Source of the DNA: Candidatus Bathyarchaeota archaeon
Lineage (GTDB): Archaea > Thermoproteota > CALKCG01 > B24
Direction: 5' to 3'
Length of the DNA stretch: 47,017 nt
Assembly: GCA_018396755.1 (NCBI GenBank)
Contig: JAGTQM010000014.1
Coordinates: 1 to 47,017 of the forward strand
This document shows positions 27,140 through 37,620 of this stretch, piece by piece. Position 1 is the stretch's first letter. Each line of letters opens with the position of its first letter. The notes under the pieces were generated by a model that was given only the letters and a program-made list of their open reading frames with translations, did no database searches and was not told the origin of the DNA. A program made the translations under genes and the position numbers.

Positions 27140-28396
27140 TTGGAAGACTTTATGGTTAGAGACATTAACCTTGCAGATAAGGGCGTACTGCAAATTGAAT
27201 GGGCTTCCAGAAGAATGCCTGTTCTAGCTAGGATAAGGGAGGAATTCAGCAGGAGGAAACCCCTTAAAGGATTGAGAATATCTGCATGTCTACACGTTAC
27301 TAAGGAGACGGCTGTTCTAGTTCGGACTTTGATGGCGGGAGGCGCTGAAGTATCGCTAGCATCTTCCAATCCCATGTCCTGTCAAGACGATGTTGCAGCT
27401 GCTTTAGCTGCAGAAGGTGTAAATGTCTATGCGTGGCGGGGTCAGACCAAGGAAGAATACTACAAATGTATTGAAACTGTTCTATCCCATAAGCCCCGTG
27501 TGGTTTTAGATGATGGTGCAGACCTAATCGTGACGCTTCATCAAGAAACCGGAGGTTTTCTCACAGATGTATTCGGGGGATGTGAAGAGACGACGACAGG
27601 TGTTTTAAGGCTTAAAGCGATGGAGAAGACGGGGTCGCTTAAAATACCTGTCATAGCCGTTAACAATGCTCAGACAAAGTGGGATTTCGACAACGTCTAC
27701 GGTACTGGTCAGAGTACTCTGGATGGTGTTCTTAGAGCTACAAATATGCTCTTGGCCGGTAGAACCGTCGTCGTAGCGGGGTATGGACATTGCGGTAGGG
27801 GAATAGCCAATAGAGCTAAAGGTATGGGGTCACAAGTCATAGTTACGGAAGTAGACCCCATAAGGGCTTTAAGAGCAGTCATGGACGGGTTTAAAGTAAT
27901 GCCTATGGTTGAAGCCGCTAAGATAGGCGACTTGTTTATAACAGCTACGGGTAACGTAGATGTGGTAAGAGCTGAACACATGATCCTTATGAAGGATGGA
28001 GCTGTTATGTGCAACGCTGGCCACTTCAACGTTGAAATATCTCTTGAAGACCTTGAGAAGCTTTCCATTTCAAAGAGAAGGATTAGAGATAATCTAGACG
28101 AGTATACTCTTGTAAATGGTAGGAGATTATACCTCTTAGCTGAGGGTAGACTTGTAAATCTCGTAGCTGCGGAGGGGCATCCAAGCGAAGTGATGGATAT
28201 GTCTTTTGCAAATCAAGCTCTCTCAGTCAGATATCTGGTTGAGAAAGCTAGTATGCTTGAGCCGCATATATACGATGTACCCTTGGAAGTTGATAGAAGG
28301 GTTGCCGAGCTTAAACTAGAAACCATAGACGTTCAAATAGATAATTTAACTGAGAAGCAAAGAAAGTACTTAGAGAGCTATGAAACTGGGACTTAA
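27140..28396 (+). CDS. ahcY: S-adenosylhomocysteine hydrolase
   Basis: 418 residues from a TTG at 27140. This start is chosen because GAGGTG lies nine bases upstream and the product then opens just ahead of the conserved VRDINLADKG. Splits S-adenosylhomocysteine into adenosine and homocysteine, recycling the product of methylations and of AdoMet use. Motifs: WASRRMPVL, LDDGADLIVTLHQE, GGCEETTTGVLRL, NNAQTKWDFDNVYGTGQS with the catalytic lysine, and the NAD site GYGHCGRGIANRAKGMG. An in-frame ATG at 27152 is a second choice. Confidence 0.95.
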   Translation: MEDFMVRDINLADKGVLQIEWASRRMPVLARIREEFSRRKPLKGLRISACLHVTKETAVLVRTLMAGGAEVSLASSNPMSCQDDVAAALAAEGVNVYAWRGQTKEEYYKCIETVLSHKPRVVLDDGADLIVTLHQETGGFLTDVFGGCEETTTGVLRLKAMEKTGSLKIPVIAVNNAQTKWDFDNVYGTGQSTLDGVLRATNMLLAGRTVVVAGYGHCGRGIANRAKGMGSQVIVTEVDPIRALRAVMDGFKVMPMVEAAKIGDLFITATGNVDVVRAEHMILMKDGAVMCNAGHFNVEISLEDLEKLSISKRRIRDNLDEYTLVNGRRLYLLAEGRLVNLVAAEGHPSEVMDMSFANQALSVRYLVEKASMLEPHIYDVPLEVDRRVAELKLETIDVQIDNLTEKQRKYLESYETGT

Positions 28397-28402
28397 CAAT
28401 AA

Positions 28403-29191
28403 CTATATGGTTACTGAGCTTACGATCGCCCTGTTCCTCCTGAATTCAACAGGTTTAATCCGCTCTGGAACTATTCTTATAACGGCTTCAAATTTACATC
28501 TTGGCGGAAGGTTCAGCTTTCTTTCAAAATCATCACCTATGGCGACTAGCGTGTATATACCTGTAACTTCTGCTTTACACTTTTGAACAAGGTTTATGAG
28601 AGCCCTCTGCGTTTCACCTGTTCTTACAACGTCGTCTACAATCAACACACTGTCCGTCTTCTTTATAGATTCCTTTGGTATGTAAAGGGTTACGATCATA
28701 CCTGTATTAGTAGGCACATAGGCTTCTTCTACAAACTCTTTAACACCAATTTCTTTACTTCCCTTAGCGATGACTAAATTCACCCCCATGGCTTGAGCGA
28801 TCGTTGTAGCTAAAGGTATACCGTCAACAGCAGCTGTTAATACTTTTGTAACCCTCCTACCGGCAAATTTTGCCAGGGCGTCTTGAGATGCTAAATGTAG
28901 TAGTGAACTGTCTCCAATGATTTTCGTATTGTCGAAGTATCCATCTTCATCAAATTTTACGGTTTCTAGAAGCTCCTTTTCAAGTCCAACTATCGGGTTT
29001 AAAGTCTTCCATATAGATTTAGCTCTTTCAGTACTAGGTAGAACATGACCTTTAACGTATCGGCTTAAAACGGTTATTTGAAGACCCACCATTTGAGAAA
29101 GCTCCCTATAGGTAAACCTCTCCTTTGCTATCCTGAGAAGGTCTACTGTCATCATCCTGAAAATTAAATCTTGAATGTGGCTAGTGCTCAT
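28403..29191 (-). CDS. GfcR-like regulator: helix-turn-helix plus phosphoribosyltransferase domain
   Basis: About 262 residues. An N-terminal helix-turn-helix (FTYRELSQMVGLQITVLSRYVKG) is joined to a type I phosphoribosyltransferase domain with the PRPP loop VLIVDDVVRTGETQRAL. Archaeal proteins of this build, earlier annotated as PyrE-like, include the regulator GfcR of haloarchaea. Ligand and targets here are unknown. The ATG at 29191 is preferred to the GTG at 29200 because GGTGTGA stands eight bases before it. It converges with ahcY, six bp away. Confidence 0.82.
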   Translation of the reverse strand: MSTSHIQDLIFRMMTVDLLRIAKERFTYRELSQMVGLQITVLSRYVKGHVLPSTERAKSIWKTLNPIVGLEKELLETVKFDEDGYFDNTKIIGDSSLLHLASQDALAKFAGRRVTKVLTAAVDGIPLATTIAQAMGVNLVIAKGSKEIGVKEFVEEAYVPTNTGMIVTLYIPKESIKKTDSVLIVDDVVRTGETQRALINLVQKCKAEVTGIYTLVAIGDDFERKLNLPPRCKFEAVIRIVPERIKPVEFRRNRAIVSSVTI

Positions 29192-29293
29192 AATGGTCAC
29201 ACCGACGTATTACGTAGCAAATATTCCAGTATTTATTAGTTCCTTTAAAGAAGTTTCAATTTTTTAAAATAAAATCTTCTACATATTGCTCCA

Positions 29294-29995
29294 TCATCTG
29301 TAGATTGGATACTCCATACCGCTTTTACGTAAAATCATATACTGTATGACTCTAAGCGCCATTTTAAAACACTCTGAAAACCTAAGTCTTCCATTCTTCA
29401 TCCATCTCCTAGTACTACTGTATATGGAAAGCCGTTTAGGGTAGTATACTTTTACAATCCTTGAAACTTTCCATAGAAAGTCCAAGTCTTCACTATAAAT
29501 TAGACGTGTATCAAAACCCCCTATGCTTATAAATATGCCTCTCTCAATAACCAGACCCATATAACATGGGTTTGTAAGGCGTAGTCGACATAAAATCCAT
29601 CCTAACGTGTAACCTATCCTCACAAATAAAGACTCGGCGTATTCTAACGGCTCCGGTCTGAAGATTGCACATTTAACTCCATCTTCAAGCAAGTATTTGA
29701 GGTTGCTTAAAAAGCCTTGAGGAATCGCCGTGTCCGCATCTAGAAAGAGTAGAAATCTTCCTTTCGCGTAAAGTCCTCCAATATTCCTAGCTTCTGCTAT
29801 ATTCGACTTTACAATTAAAACAGTAGCACTGAATTGCTTAGCCACATCTACTGTTCTATCAGAGCTAAAGCCATCTACGATGATCATTTCAAACTTACAC
29901 TCAGTCTTCTGTACTCTAATAGACTTAAGAAGCCTCGGAAGATATTTCTCCTCGTTTAAAGTAGGTATTACAATAGACACATCTACTTTATGCAA
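29294..29995 (-). CDS. Family 2 glycosyltransferase
   Basis: 233 residues, TTG start. GT-A fold signatures: VSIVIPTLNEEKYLPRLLKSI, IIVDGFSSDRTVDVA, and FLLFLDADTAIP with the metal-binding DAD. These enzymes move a sugar from a nucleotide or dolichol carrier onto glycans or lipids at the membrane face. No transmembrane helix is obvious. Its acceptor is unknown. Confidence 0.9.
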   Translation of the reverse strand: MHKVDVSIVIPTLNEEKYLPRLLKSIRVQKTECKFEMIIVDGFSSDRTVDVAKQFSATVLIVKSNIAEARNIGGLYAKGRFLLFLDADTAIPQGFLSNLKYLLEDGVKCAIFRPEPLEYAESLFVRIGYTLGWILCRLRLTNPCYMGLVIERGIFISIGGFDTRLIYSEDLDFLWKVSRIVKVYYPKRLSIYSSTRRWMKNGRLRFSECFKMALRVIQYMILRKSGMEYPIYR

Positions 29996-30155
29996 AGTAC
30001 ATCTACCTTCACTTTCGTCCCTTAAAAATCACCACCCCATCGACATCTTTACATAGCGACACAGCTTCTATAAGTTTTGTCTTGCCATATATATGTACTT
30101 AACGTGATATTTTTAAGCGGATTATAGCGTTGAATGATTTTAAGAAGGTGGTTTG

Positions 30156-30340
30156 ATGGGTGGATTAACTATTCGGCAAGCGCAGAAGGTTGTTGACGAT
30201 TAGATAAACCAGTTTAAAGAAGGCTACCGGTCTCCTCTAGCCTAGCAAACCATTACAACGTAGATTTGGAAAATGCGTTTAGAGAAACCATTAAGAAGTA
30301 TTCAAGTCGAGACGTTGACAGGTGGATGAGAAAAAGGTGA
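30156..30340 (+). pseudogene. Broken MazG-like nucleotide pyrophosphohydrolase
   Basis: The gap between the glycosyltransferase and the SpoIIM-like gene holds a gene remnant. It starts at an ATG with AAGGTGG upstream and reads MGGLTIRQAQKVVDD, a TAG at 30201, then INQFKEGYRSPLA and another TAG. This is the opening of archaeal MazG-type hydrolases. In another frame the end reads NVDLENAFRETIKKY, then SSRDVDRWMRKR and a stop, the matching C-terminus. The catalytic EExxE centre is deleted. Confidence 0.65.
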
Positions 30341-30407
30341 TCCCTATGCTTGAACTATCCGATTAATCAATAACATTAATATTACCCGGAGACGATTACT
30401 ATGTGGC

Positions 30408-30986
30408 TTGAACAGGAAAATTTCCGTTGAAAAACGTAGATTGTGGATAAATATTCTAATAAGCTCTATTCTATTCACATCCTCCATTTTTATGGGTTTT
30501 ACTTCAGATTTTTCAGCTATATCAATCATAGAGGGTTTAGTAGAACTATCAAGATTTTTAACCGCTTTCCCCCCTCCAATACTCGCAGTTCTAATATTTC
30601 TAAACAACTTCATTAAAAGCCTCTTGGTGATTCTGCTGGGTTTTCTCATAGGAATTCCTCCCATAGTATTCCTAATCTTCAACGGTTTAATACTCGGCGC
30701 GGTCGCTAGATACGGCTTCGCTTCAATCGGATTCACAGGTACGTTAGCGTCTATACTTCCTCACGGTATCATAGAGCTGCCTTCAGTATTAGTAGCATCG
30801 GCCTTGGGTTTAAACGTCGGGTGGGAAGCTTGGATCGGCGTTTTAGGCAAGGAAAGTCGCGTCAAAACGGTTGTTGTCCGCAGTTTGAAAATATTCTTCA
30901 AAGTAATTACGCCTCTACTCGCCGTAGCGGCTTTCATAGAAGTTTTTATAACTCCAATTATATATGGTTTTATAGCGTACGGCTGA
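30408..30986 (+). CDS. SpoIIM-like (DUF95) integral membrane protein
   Basis: 192 residues with about five hydrophobic segments. The motif ILPHGIIELPSVLVASALG is the hallmark of the SpoIIM/DUF95 family. The preceding FLNNFIKSLLVILLGFLIGIPP is the other conserved block. Archaeal members have no sporulation role; membrane remodelling has been suggested. The TTG start at 30408 lacks a good ribosome-binding motif and is uncertain. Confidence 0.85.
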   Translation: MNRKISVEKRRLWINILISSILFTSSIFMGFTSDFSAISIIEGLVELSRFLTAFPPPILAVLIFLNNFIKSLLVILLGFLIGIPPIVFLIFNGLILGAVARYGFASIGFTGTLASILPHGIIELPSVLVASALGLNVGWEAWIGVLGKESRVKTVVVRSLKIFFKVITPLLAVAAFIEVFITPIIYGFIAYG

Positions 30987-31028
30987 TAGCACTATTTAAT
31001 AGCTTCTAATAGTACGAATATCTAACGT

Positions 31029-31532
31029 ATGTGGCGTCGTGTGCTTGAGAGATTTGCGTCTTACCCCGCCAGGGTTAAAGTTGCCAAGACCATAATAGAG
31101 CTTGGTTTCAAGGTTTCTAAAGATGGGAAAATATACTGTGGACCGGTAGAGCAGAGCTTCCAGAAAATAGCTAGAGCGTTAAACGTCGATAGGAGAGTTG
31201 TAAAGGAAACAGTTATATCGATTCTCAGAGATCCTGAGCTTAGAGAAATATTCATGTTTCTTAAACCGTCTGGACCTTTACTCTCCGAAGTTGCTAAACA
31301 GTTGGGCTTTTCAGTTATAGAGATTTATGCAGATTCTGAGAAGCCGGGTATCCTTGCTAAAGCCGCCTCAATTGTAGCGTCTGAAAATATAAGCATAAGA
31401 CAGGCCGTAGCTGAAGACCCTGATCTATCGCCTGAACCCAAGCTTATTCTAGTTTTAGAGAAGTCTACATCTGGAGAAGCGTTGAAGAAAATCCTTGAAA
31501 TAGAAGATGTGAAAAAAATATCAGTCTACTAA
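31029..31532 (+). CDS. ACT-domain regulator with N-terminal DNA-binding-like domain
   Basis: 167 residues, ATG start. The first 75 residues contain a helix-turn-helix-like stretch (FQKIARALNVDRRVVKETVISIL). The C-terminal part is an ACT fold (VIEIYADSEKPGILAKAASIVASENISIRQAVAED). Archaeal proteins of this build are annotated as regulators of amino acid metabolism. The ligand is likely an amino acid, not identifiable here. It converges with tpiA, 20 bp apart. Confidence 0.82.
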   Translation: MWRRVLERFASYPARVKVAKTIIELGFKVSKDGKIYCGPVEQSFQKIARALNVDRRVVKETVISILRDPELREIFMFLKPSGPLLSEVAKQLGFSVIEIYADSEKPGILAKAASIVASENISIRQAVAEDPDLSPEPKLILVLEKSTSGEALKKILEIEDVKKISVY

Positions 31533-31552
31533 CATCTTCGTAAGGTCGACGT

Positions 31553-32239
<687 letters not shown>

Positions 32240-32425
32240 TCATCTCCATTTTAAATAACCACCCTACTAAATGATAGTTCTACTAAGTTCTTTCTAAAGA
32301 AAAGCTTTTCGTTTGAGGGCTTAATTTTCAACTTAAAACCGCATTTTTATCGAAAATTGTTAGACGGCATCCGACCTGACTTTACCGTTAATAAGAGTTA
32401 AACGCAAATCTTAGTATACGGGCAA

Positions 32426-33055
32426 CTACCACACGTAGGCTCTTATTATCCCGCTATAATTAATGGTTTTAGTATTGTACATATAGCTTATTATGGCTAT
32501 GTAATAACACTTCATCCAATCTGTAGTAAACACTGCTACTGCTGAGCCGCCAGTATACCAACGTACAATTCCCTCCCCAGTATCGGCATCCACAATACCT
32601 ATGCCAAGTACTTGATCGCTTGGCGTCCAAGTCATCTCAACCTCTATCTGTACGCAAGAGCAGAACTTTCCGTAACGATGAAAGTATCCTGGGGCAAGGG
32701 AGCCGCTTATGGGGTGCTCTATGATAATAAGCTTTGGCTCTACTAACATAATAATATGTACATCCCCCGTATCATTGGAGATGCATATGTATTTCGTAGC
32801 TTTAACTATTGGTCTTCCCTCGGTTAATTCAGGGTATTTTTCGTACGGCATGATTAAGCAATCTGGGGGCCGAAGTTCAATGGAGAGTCCAGGGTCTAGT
32901 ATAAAGCTAAGCTTAAGTACAGTTCCGTCGTCGCAAACCCAACGTCCTTCAACGTATTTGCCGGCTATAGGTGTATTACAGCTTGAGGGGATAATTAAGG
33001 CGGCGAAGAATGTCGTTATTAGAGTTAAACATACTGGAAAAATAAACCGTTTCAT
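32426..33055 (-). CDS. Secreted protein of unknown function
   Basis: 209 residues from the ATG at 33055; a TTG seven codons further up (33076) is in frame. The signal peptide KRFIFPVCLTLITTFFAALI is followed by a Ser/Cys-rich region (PSSCN), suggesting export, possibly as a lipoprotein. The rest is beta-rich with cysteines (WVCDDG, PPDCLI, YICIS, FCSCVQ, MKCYY). Nothing in it is recognised. On the minus strand, TATATATATA (about 33078-33090) lies about 27 bp upstream, so the message is nearly leaderless. Confidence 0.6.
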   Translation of the reverse strand: MKRFIFPVCLTLITTFFAALIIPSSCNTPIAGKYVEGRWVCDDGTVLKLSFILDPGLSIELRPPDCLIMPYEKYPELTEGRPIVKATKYICISNDTGDVHIIMLVEPKLIIIEHPISGSLAPGYFHRYGKFCSCVQIEVEMTWTPSDQVLGIGIVDADTGEGIVRWYTGGSAVAVFTTDWMKCYYIAIISYMYNTKTINYSGIIRAYVW

Positions 33056-33360
33056 TTTGTTTAAAAAATTAAACAAACAGTTATATATATATTTCGGTTT
33101 TTCGGTTCCGCCATTTTTATCAAGATATGAATTAAAAACAGTGTCAAGATTCTGGATACTTGCTCTTCAATTCAAATGCCTATTTTTCTCAACGAAGATC
33201 AACTCTGGTTCAGCAACTTGAGTTAACCTCATTGAAGATTAAAGATGTGACTAGAGAGCTTGAAAGAAGTTAGCGTATATGACAATAAAAGAAATAAGGG
33301 GGTTTCGCAGGGTTTTATTCGTAAAGAATCTTCAGAGTGCCCTGTTTAAGGGGGTTTCTA

Positions 33361-34998
33361 TTGGTTAAATTCATATTCATAACAGGAGGAGTCTTGTCAA
33401 GCGTAGGTAAAGGTGTAGTTACCGCTTCAATAGGTAAAATTCTCCAAGTCCGCGGATACAGGGTTTCGGTGATAAAAATAGATCCCTACTTGAATGTAGA
33501 CTGTGGAACTATGAATCCATATCAGCATGGGGAGATATTCGTTACGGAGGATGGGGGTGAAATAGACCTCGATATTGGCCACTATGAGAGGTTTCTAGAT
33601 TTAAACTTAACTAAAGACCACAACATAACAACTGGTCAAATATATTGGACTGTTATAGAGAGGGAGAGAAGAGGCGATTATTTAGGTAAATGTGTTCAAA
33701 TAGTGCCGCATATAACGGATGAAATTAAACATCGAATCTACATGGTTGCTGAGGAAGAACCGATAGATGTCCTTCTGACAGAAGTTGGAGGTACCGTCGG
33801 AGACATCGAGGGTCTACCATATCTGGAGGCAATACGTCAAATAAGGCTTGAAAAAGGATACGAAAACACTGTGTTCGTCCACGTAGCCCTCGTCCCAGTT
33901 TTAGATACGACTGGGGAGGAGAAGACTAAGCCTCTCCAACATAGCGTTAACGAGCTTAGACGAATAGGTATTCAACCCGATATAATAGTGGCTAGATGTA
34001 TAAGGAATATTGGGGAGGAGACAAAAGCTAAAATAGCATTATTCGGTACGATACCTAGAGAAGCTGTTTTCTGCTCTTATACTCTTCAATGCGTATACCA
34101 AGCCCCCCTCATACTAGATGGGCAGGGTATGGGAGAATACGTCGTTAAAAGGCTTTTCTTGAACCCAGTTAAACCAGACTGGTTTGAGTGGAAGCAGATA
34201 GTAGACTCCTTCCTCACAGCGAACTATGAGGTTAAAATCGCAATGGTAGGTAAATATGCAGCTTTAGCAGATGCCTACGTCAGTATCAACGAAGCCGTTA
34301 AGCATGCAGCCGCCTACTGTAATGCCAAGTCTAAAATAGACTGGATAGAAGCCGAAGAGTTTGAAAATGAGGAAAACCTTGAGAAACTTCTAGACTACGA
34401 TGGTATTATAGTGCCTCCTGGTTTTGGCGCGAGAGGAACTGAGGGGAAGATTCTAGCCGCAGATTACGCTAGGAGAATGGATATTCCGCTGCTAGGCATA
34501 TGCTTCGGCTTTCAAATGGCTATAGTAGCTTTCGCAAGATACGTATGTGATCTTAAAGATGCAAATAGTACTGAAAACGATCCTGAGACTAATCACCCAG
34601 TCATAGACCTCATGATCGAGCAGAGAGGGATAGAAAAACTCGGAGGGACGATGAGGCTTGGAGCGCAACCAGTAAAGCTTACACCTGGAACAATCGCATA
34701 CAAGCTTTATGGATGCAGAGACGTCATCATGGAGAGGCATAGACATCGCTGGGAAGTGAACACAAAGTATTGGGATGTTCTACAAAAACATGGAATGGTT
34801 TTCTCAGGCCGCTCCATAGATGGTACACGTGTTGAAATTTTCGAGCTTCCAAATAGGTACTTCTACATGGGTACACAATTCCACCCGGAATTCAAAAGTA
34901 GACCTGGAAAACCATCTCCACCATATTATGGGTTCGTAAAGGCATGTTTAACTAGAAGACTGGGATTATCTAAAACAGAATTCGTTGAAAACCTATAA
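33361..34998 (+). CDS. pyrG: CTP synthase
   Basis: 545 residues from the TTG at 33361. This start is chosen because GGGGG stands just upstream and the protein then opens at (M)[17 protein letters not shown] like all homologs. Makes CTP from UTP with glutamine. The synthetase domain has [18 protein letters not shown], and the C-terminal glutaminase has [11 protein letters not shown] with the nucleophilic Cys and [11 protein letters not shown] with the His-Glu pair. The gap before it (33077-33360) holds the promoter of the divergent secreted protein and no other gene I can support. Confidence 0.96.
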   Translation: MVKFIFITGGVLSSVGKGVVTASIGKILQVRGYRVSVIKIDPYLNVDCGTMNPYQHGEIFVTEDGGEIDLDIGHYERFLDLNLTKDHNITTGQIYWTVIERERRGDYLGKCVQIVPHITDEIKHRIYMVAEEEPIDVLLTEVGGTVGDIEGLPYLEAIRQIRLEKGYENTVFVHVALVPVLDTTGEEKTKPLQHSVNELRRIGIQPDIIVARCIRNIGEETKAKIALFGTIPREAVFCSYTLQCVYQAPLILDGQGMGEYVVKRLFLNPVKPDWFEWKQIVDSFLTANYEVKIAMVGKYAALADAYVSINEAVKHAAAYCNAKSKIDWIEAEEFENEENLEKLLDYDGIIVPPGFGARGTEGKILAADYARRMDIPLLGICFGFQMAIVAFARYVCDLKDANSTENDPETNHPVIDLMIEQRGIEKLGGTMRLGAQPVKLTPGTIAYKLYGCRDVIMERHRHRWEVNTKYWDVLQKHGMVFSGRSIDGTRVEIFELPNRYFYMGTQFHPEFKSRPGKPSPPYYGFVKACLTRRLGLSKTEFVENL

Positions 34999-35285
34999 CT
35001 TCTACAGAAACCGTGTAAAAATGCTCCTGTATCCATGAGAACGTCGCATCATTCAGATTCTCTCTTCACATTTCAATGTTTTAATCCTTGTATAACGGAG
35101 ACAGAAACGCATTTAAAATGTTTAAAAATAAAATGGATTTTTGCGTGGTTAAATCTGAGGGGATCGCCATCCGTAAAGTTGTTCATTAAGAACCTTTAGT
35201 TTAGGTTTATCCAAATTTTGCCTTCCAAATTCTTTAAGAGAAAAATTTTTAATGTGTCTTATATAGAATAGGCTTTAGTGGGAAA

Positions 35286-37271
35286 TTGACTAGTGAATAT
35301 AAGCCTATAAGCACTAGCCTATGGATCTTTACACTGATCGTATTATTCGTCTTCGGCTTCTTTGGTCCAGTCTGGACGACAATGATTCCAGGAGGTTTCA
35401 CAAACTGGTACACCGCGGGAACAATAGGCTGTAAACTTTGGGTTCCAGTTTTACCCACCGTTCTAATATTTTTCCTAGGCATTTTAAGAGAAATTGGGCT
35501 TTTCAAATCCGCTGATAAAACGACCTTTGCTTTTCTATATGTAGCTACAATGGGTCTCGTAGTCTTTCTAAGTTATGACGGGTGGCCTCTTCAAGATACA
35601 TACACTGGCTTTCTAGCCAGTAGAGTTACAGAGCCGGGTATATCGGACAATTGGCCTTCTATATTTGCCCCTCCAGCCGATATAGTTAGACCCATTGTTG
35701 GCGGTGGTGCAGCGGTTCCTTGGGGTGCTCTAATGCCATTCATAATGTTCTGGTGGCTTATGATGGCTGCTTACGCCGTCTTCTACTTGGCAATAGCATC
35801 TCTGCTTCGCCACCACTATATAGATGTTGAGAAGGTTCCGTTTCCACAGACGATTGTTAGCGTCACACTAGCCAGTAGATTCCTAGAGCAGGGAAGCGTC
35901 AGAAAGAAACTTGGTGTTCCGCTTATAATAGGTATTATCCTAGGACTAGCATATCAGATTCCGCTATTCTTCACCGCTTTATACCCGTGGTTTCCAGACG
36001 TATATGGATGGAGGACGAATACCTGCAACCATGGAACAGTCTGGCTTACCTCAGGTTCAGCTCTAGCCCAGCTTCCAGGCATGGCAATGCTCAATAAAAG
36101 CGCGGTACATGCAGCAATATTCTTCCTAGCCCCGTTATCAGTTCTCACGAGCGCAGTAATCACCAATATAATCTTCCAGATACTTATGCAAGTGGCATAT
36201 TTCTCAGGTTACTACTCTGGAATACTCGGCTTAGATGGTTGCGGTAGAGTCTGGTGCGGTACCATAAGTTACAGAGTAGGTGAACCATTCAAATGGGATG
36301 CATTTTCAACAGCCGGTGTAAGCACTGGAATAGTGTTATTTTACTTCATCTTAAACTGGCGTGTTGTATCTTCAATGTTTAGACAAGCTGTTAGAGGCGA
36401 AGAAGTGAAGGGTGAGCCTATCAACTATAGAATGGCTTTTCTGATGATAATTCTAGCCGTAATAGTCATAGCTATTCTCTGGGGCTCGGTAGGCTTAACA
36501 CTAGCACCAATAATAGTTCTGATAGTAAGTAACTTCATATGTACATTTGCATCTACAAGAGTCTATTCACTAGTGGGTTATAATGCTCCAGCTGGAAGCT
36601 GGTTCTACTATGGACCTATGAAATTGGTCATAGGAAGTATGCCGACTGAGGCAAACTATAAGGAGTGGGTTTTAGCTATGTGTATGATGCATCCTACAGG
36701 CCAAGCCTTCACAGAAGGCTGGGGAACACCACTTATAACGTCTCTCTCCTCCTATAAAATGGGCTCTATGATGGGGATGGATAGTAAAGCAATATTTAAA
36801 GTTTCACTAGTCGTAGGCATTTTAGCGCCATTATTAGCGCAGTTGGGATACATATGGGGCCTCTATACTTTCGGAGCGACGAAACTCCCATCGAGTCTGT
36901 GGGGGACTGTATGGTATAGAGCAGACCCTCAAGGTATTGTGAATAGACCCGTTAGAGGAGAATGGATACCATACTTTCTAGGCGGTATCCTACTTGCTGG
37001 TGCGTTAAGCTATCTTCACGCTAAATTCCTATGGTTTCCATTAGACCCCATAGGATTCCTAATAATCACAGATGGACATGCTTTAATAGAAGGGCTATGG
37101 ACAACTGTAACAGCGGCATGGGCTGTTAAACTCATAGTGCTTAGAGTTGGCGGAAGCAAATTCTATGAGGAGGTCGGAGTACCAGCTGCAATAGGCTTCA
37201 TCGTTGGAGCAGTATTAGTGTCTTTCATAGGCGGGTTACTAATGGTCGTAAGATTCTTCGTACCATTTTAA
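35286..37271 (+). CDS. Large multi-pass membrane protein (DUF6785/DUF6784-like), copy 2
   Basis: 661 residues, TTG start, collinear over its whole length with the protein at 3630-5630. Both share PWFPDVYGWR.NTC.HG, GCGR.WCGT...GEPFK, DVEKVPF, YLHAKF.WFPLDPIGF and the final VVRFFVPF. Four cysteines or glycine turns in the shared blocks could bind a metal or form disulfides. About 14-16 membrane segments suggest a transporter. A TATA-like AATTTTTAATG lies about 35 bp upstream. It stands alone between pyrG and the zinc-ribbon gene. Confidence 0.7.
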   Translation: MTSEYKPISTSLWIFTLIVLFVFGFFGPVWTTMIPGGFTNWYTAGTIGCKLWVPVLPTVLIFFLGILREIGLFKSADKTTFAFLYVATMGLVVFLSYDGWPLQDTYTGFLASRVTEPGISDNWPSIFAPPADIVRPIVGGGAAVPWGALMPFIMFWWLMMAAYAVFYLAIASLLRHHYIDVEKVPFPQTIVSVTLASRFLEQGSVRKKLGVPLIIGIILGLAYQIPLFFTALYPWFPDVYGWRTNTCNHGTVWLTSGSALAQLPGMAMLNKSAVHAAIFFLAPLSVLTSAVITNIIFQILMQVAYFSGYYSGILGLDGCGRVWCGTISYRVGEPFKWDAFSTAGVSTGIVLFYFILNWRVVSSMFRQAVRGEEVKGEPINYRMAFLMIILAVIVIAILWGSVGLTLAPIIVLIVSNFICTFASTRVYSLVGYNAPAGSWFYYGPMKLVIGSMPTEANYKEWVLAMCMMHPTGQAFTEGWGTPLITSLSSYKMGSMMGMDSKAIFKVSLVVGILAPLLAQLGYIWGLYTFGATKLPSSLWGTVWYRADPQGIVNRPVRGEWIPYFLGGILLAGALSYLHAKFLWFPLDPIGFLIITDGHALIEGLWTTVTAAWAVKLIVLRVGGSKFYEEVGVPAAIGFIVGAVLVSFIGGLLMVVRFFVPF

Positions 37272-37402
37272 ACCCCATTCTTATTTTTTCTCAAGATAAG
37301 GAGCAATACATGCGTTGTTTGGATAGATTTCAACTGAAGGCTTTTAATGTTATCCTTCACTTTTCGAACTCTAAAATGTAGAAAAAAGGGGAGGGATTAT
37401 TT

Positions 37403-37423
37403 AAACGGCTTCTCGGGCCGTTT
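37403..37423 (-). terminator. Hairpin after the zinc-ribbon gene
   Basis: AAACGGC/GCCGTTT with a seven-base loop, starting at the stop codon of the minus-strand gene and followed by an AT-rich tract. It may end or stabilise the transcript. Confidence 0.4.
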
Positions 37424-37577
37424 ATGCAAGTCTTTTTGCTTCTCTAAATCTAGTCTTACAGCCCGGGCATTCGTATAGGCTTATGTGGACTTTCGGCCCT
37501 TTCTTCTGCTTAGGCTGAATATCCCATTCTTTTACTGGCTTAGCTACATCAGTACCGCACTTCGGACACTTAGCCAT
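37422..37577 (-). CDS. 51-residue zinc-ribbon protein with a Cren7-like core
   Basis: Reads MAKCPKCGTDVAKPVKEWD, IQPKQKKGPKVHISLYECPG, CKTRFREAKRLA. Two CPxC pairs (CPKC and CPGC) form a probable zinc ribbon. Between and after them, VKEWDIQPKQKKGPKVHISLY resembles the beta-strand pattern of Cren7 chromatin proteins (V-W-x-L-x-P-K-x-R-K-G-x-K-I-x-L-F). A small basic DNA-binding protein is therefore plausible. GGAGTGATGG precedes the ATG and a strong TATA box lies about 39 bp upstream, so the gene looks well expressed. It has no close neighbour on its strand. Confidence 0.75.
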   Translation of the reverse strand: MAKCPKCGTDVAKPVKEWDIQPKQKKGPKVHISLYECPGCKTRFREAKRLA

Positions 37578-37598
37578 TTTCCATCACTCCATGAGAAA

Positions 37599-37620
37599 AT
37601 GGATATCCATGATATATATA
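37599..37620 (-). promoter_or_regulatory. Promoter and palindrome of the zinc-ribbon gene
   Basis: On the minus strand TATATATAT (37612-37620) is a strong TATA box. It is directly followed by the perfect palindrome ATGGATATCCAT (37599-37610), just where a repressor would block start-site access. A related half (CATGGAT) occurs near 37650. Confidence 0.5.

Noticed and set aside
30344-30736. Minus-strand open frame opposite the SpoIIM-like gene
   Set aside because: It is a shadow frame; the plus strand has the clear family motif.
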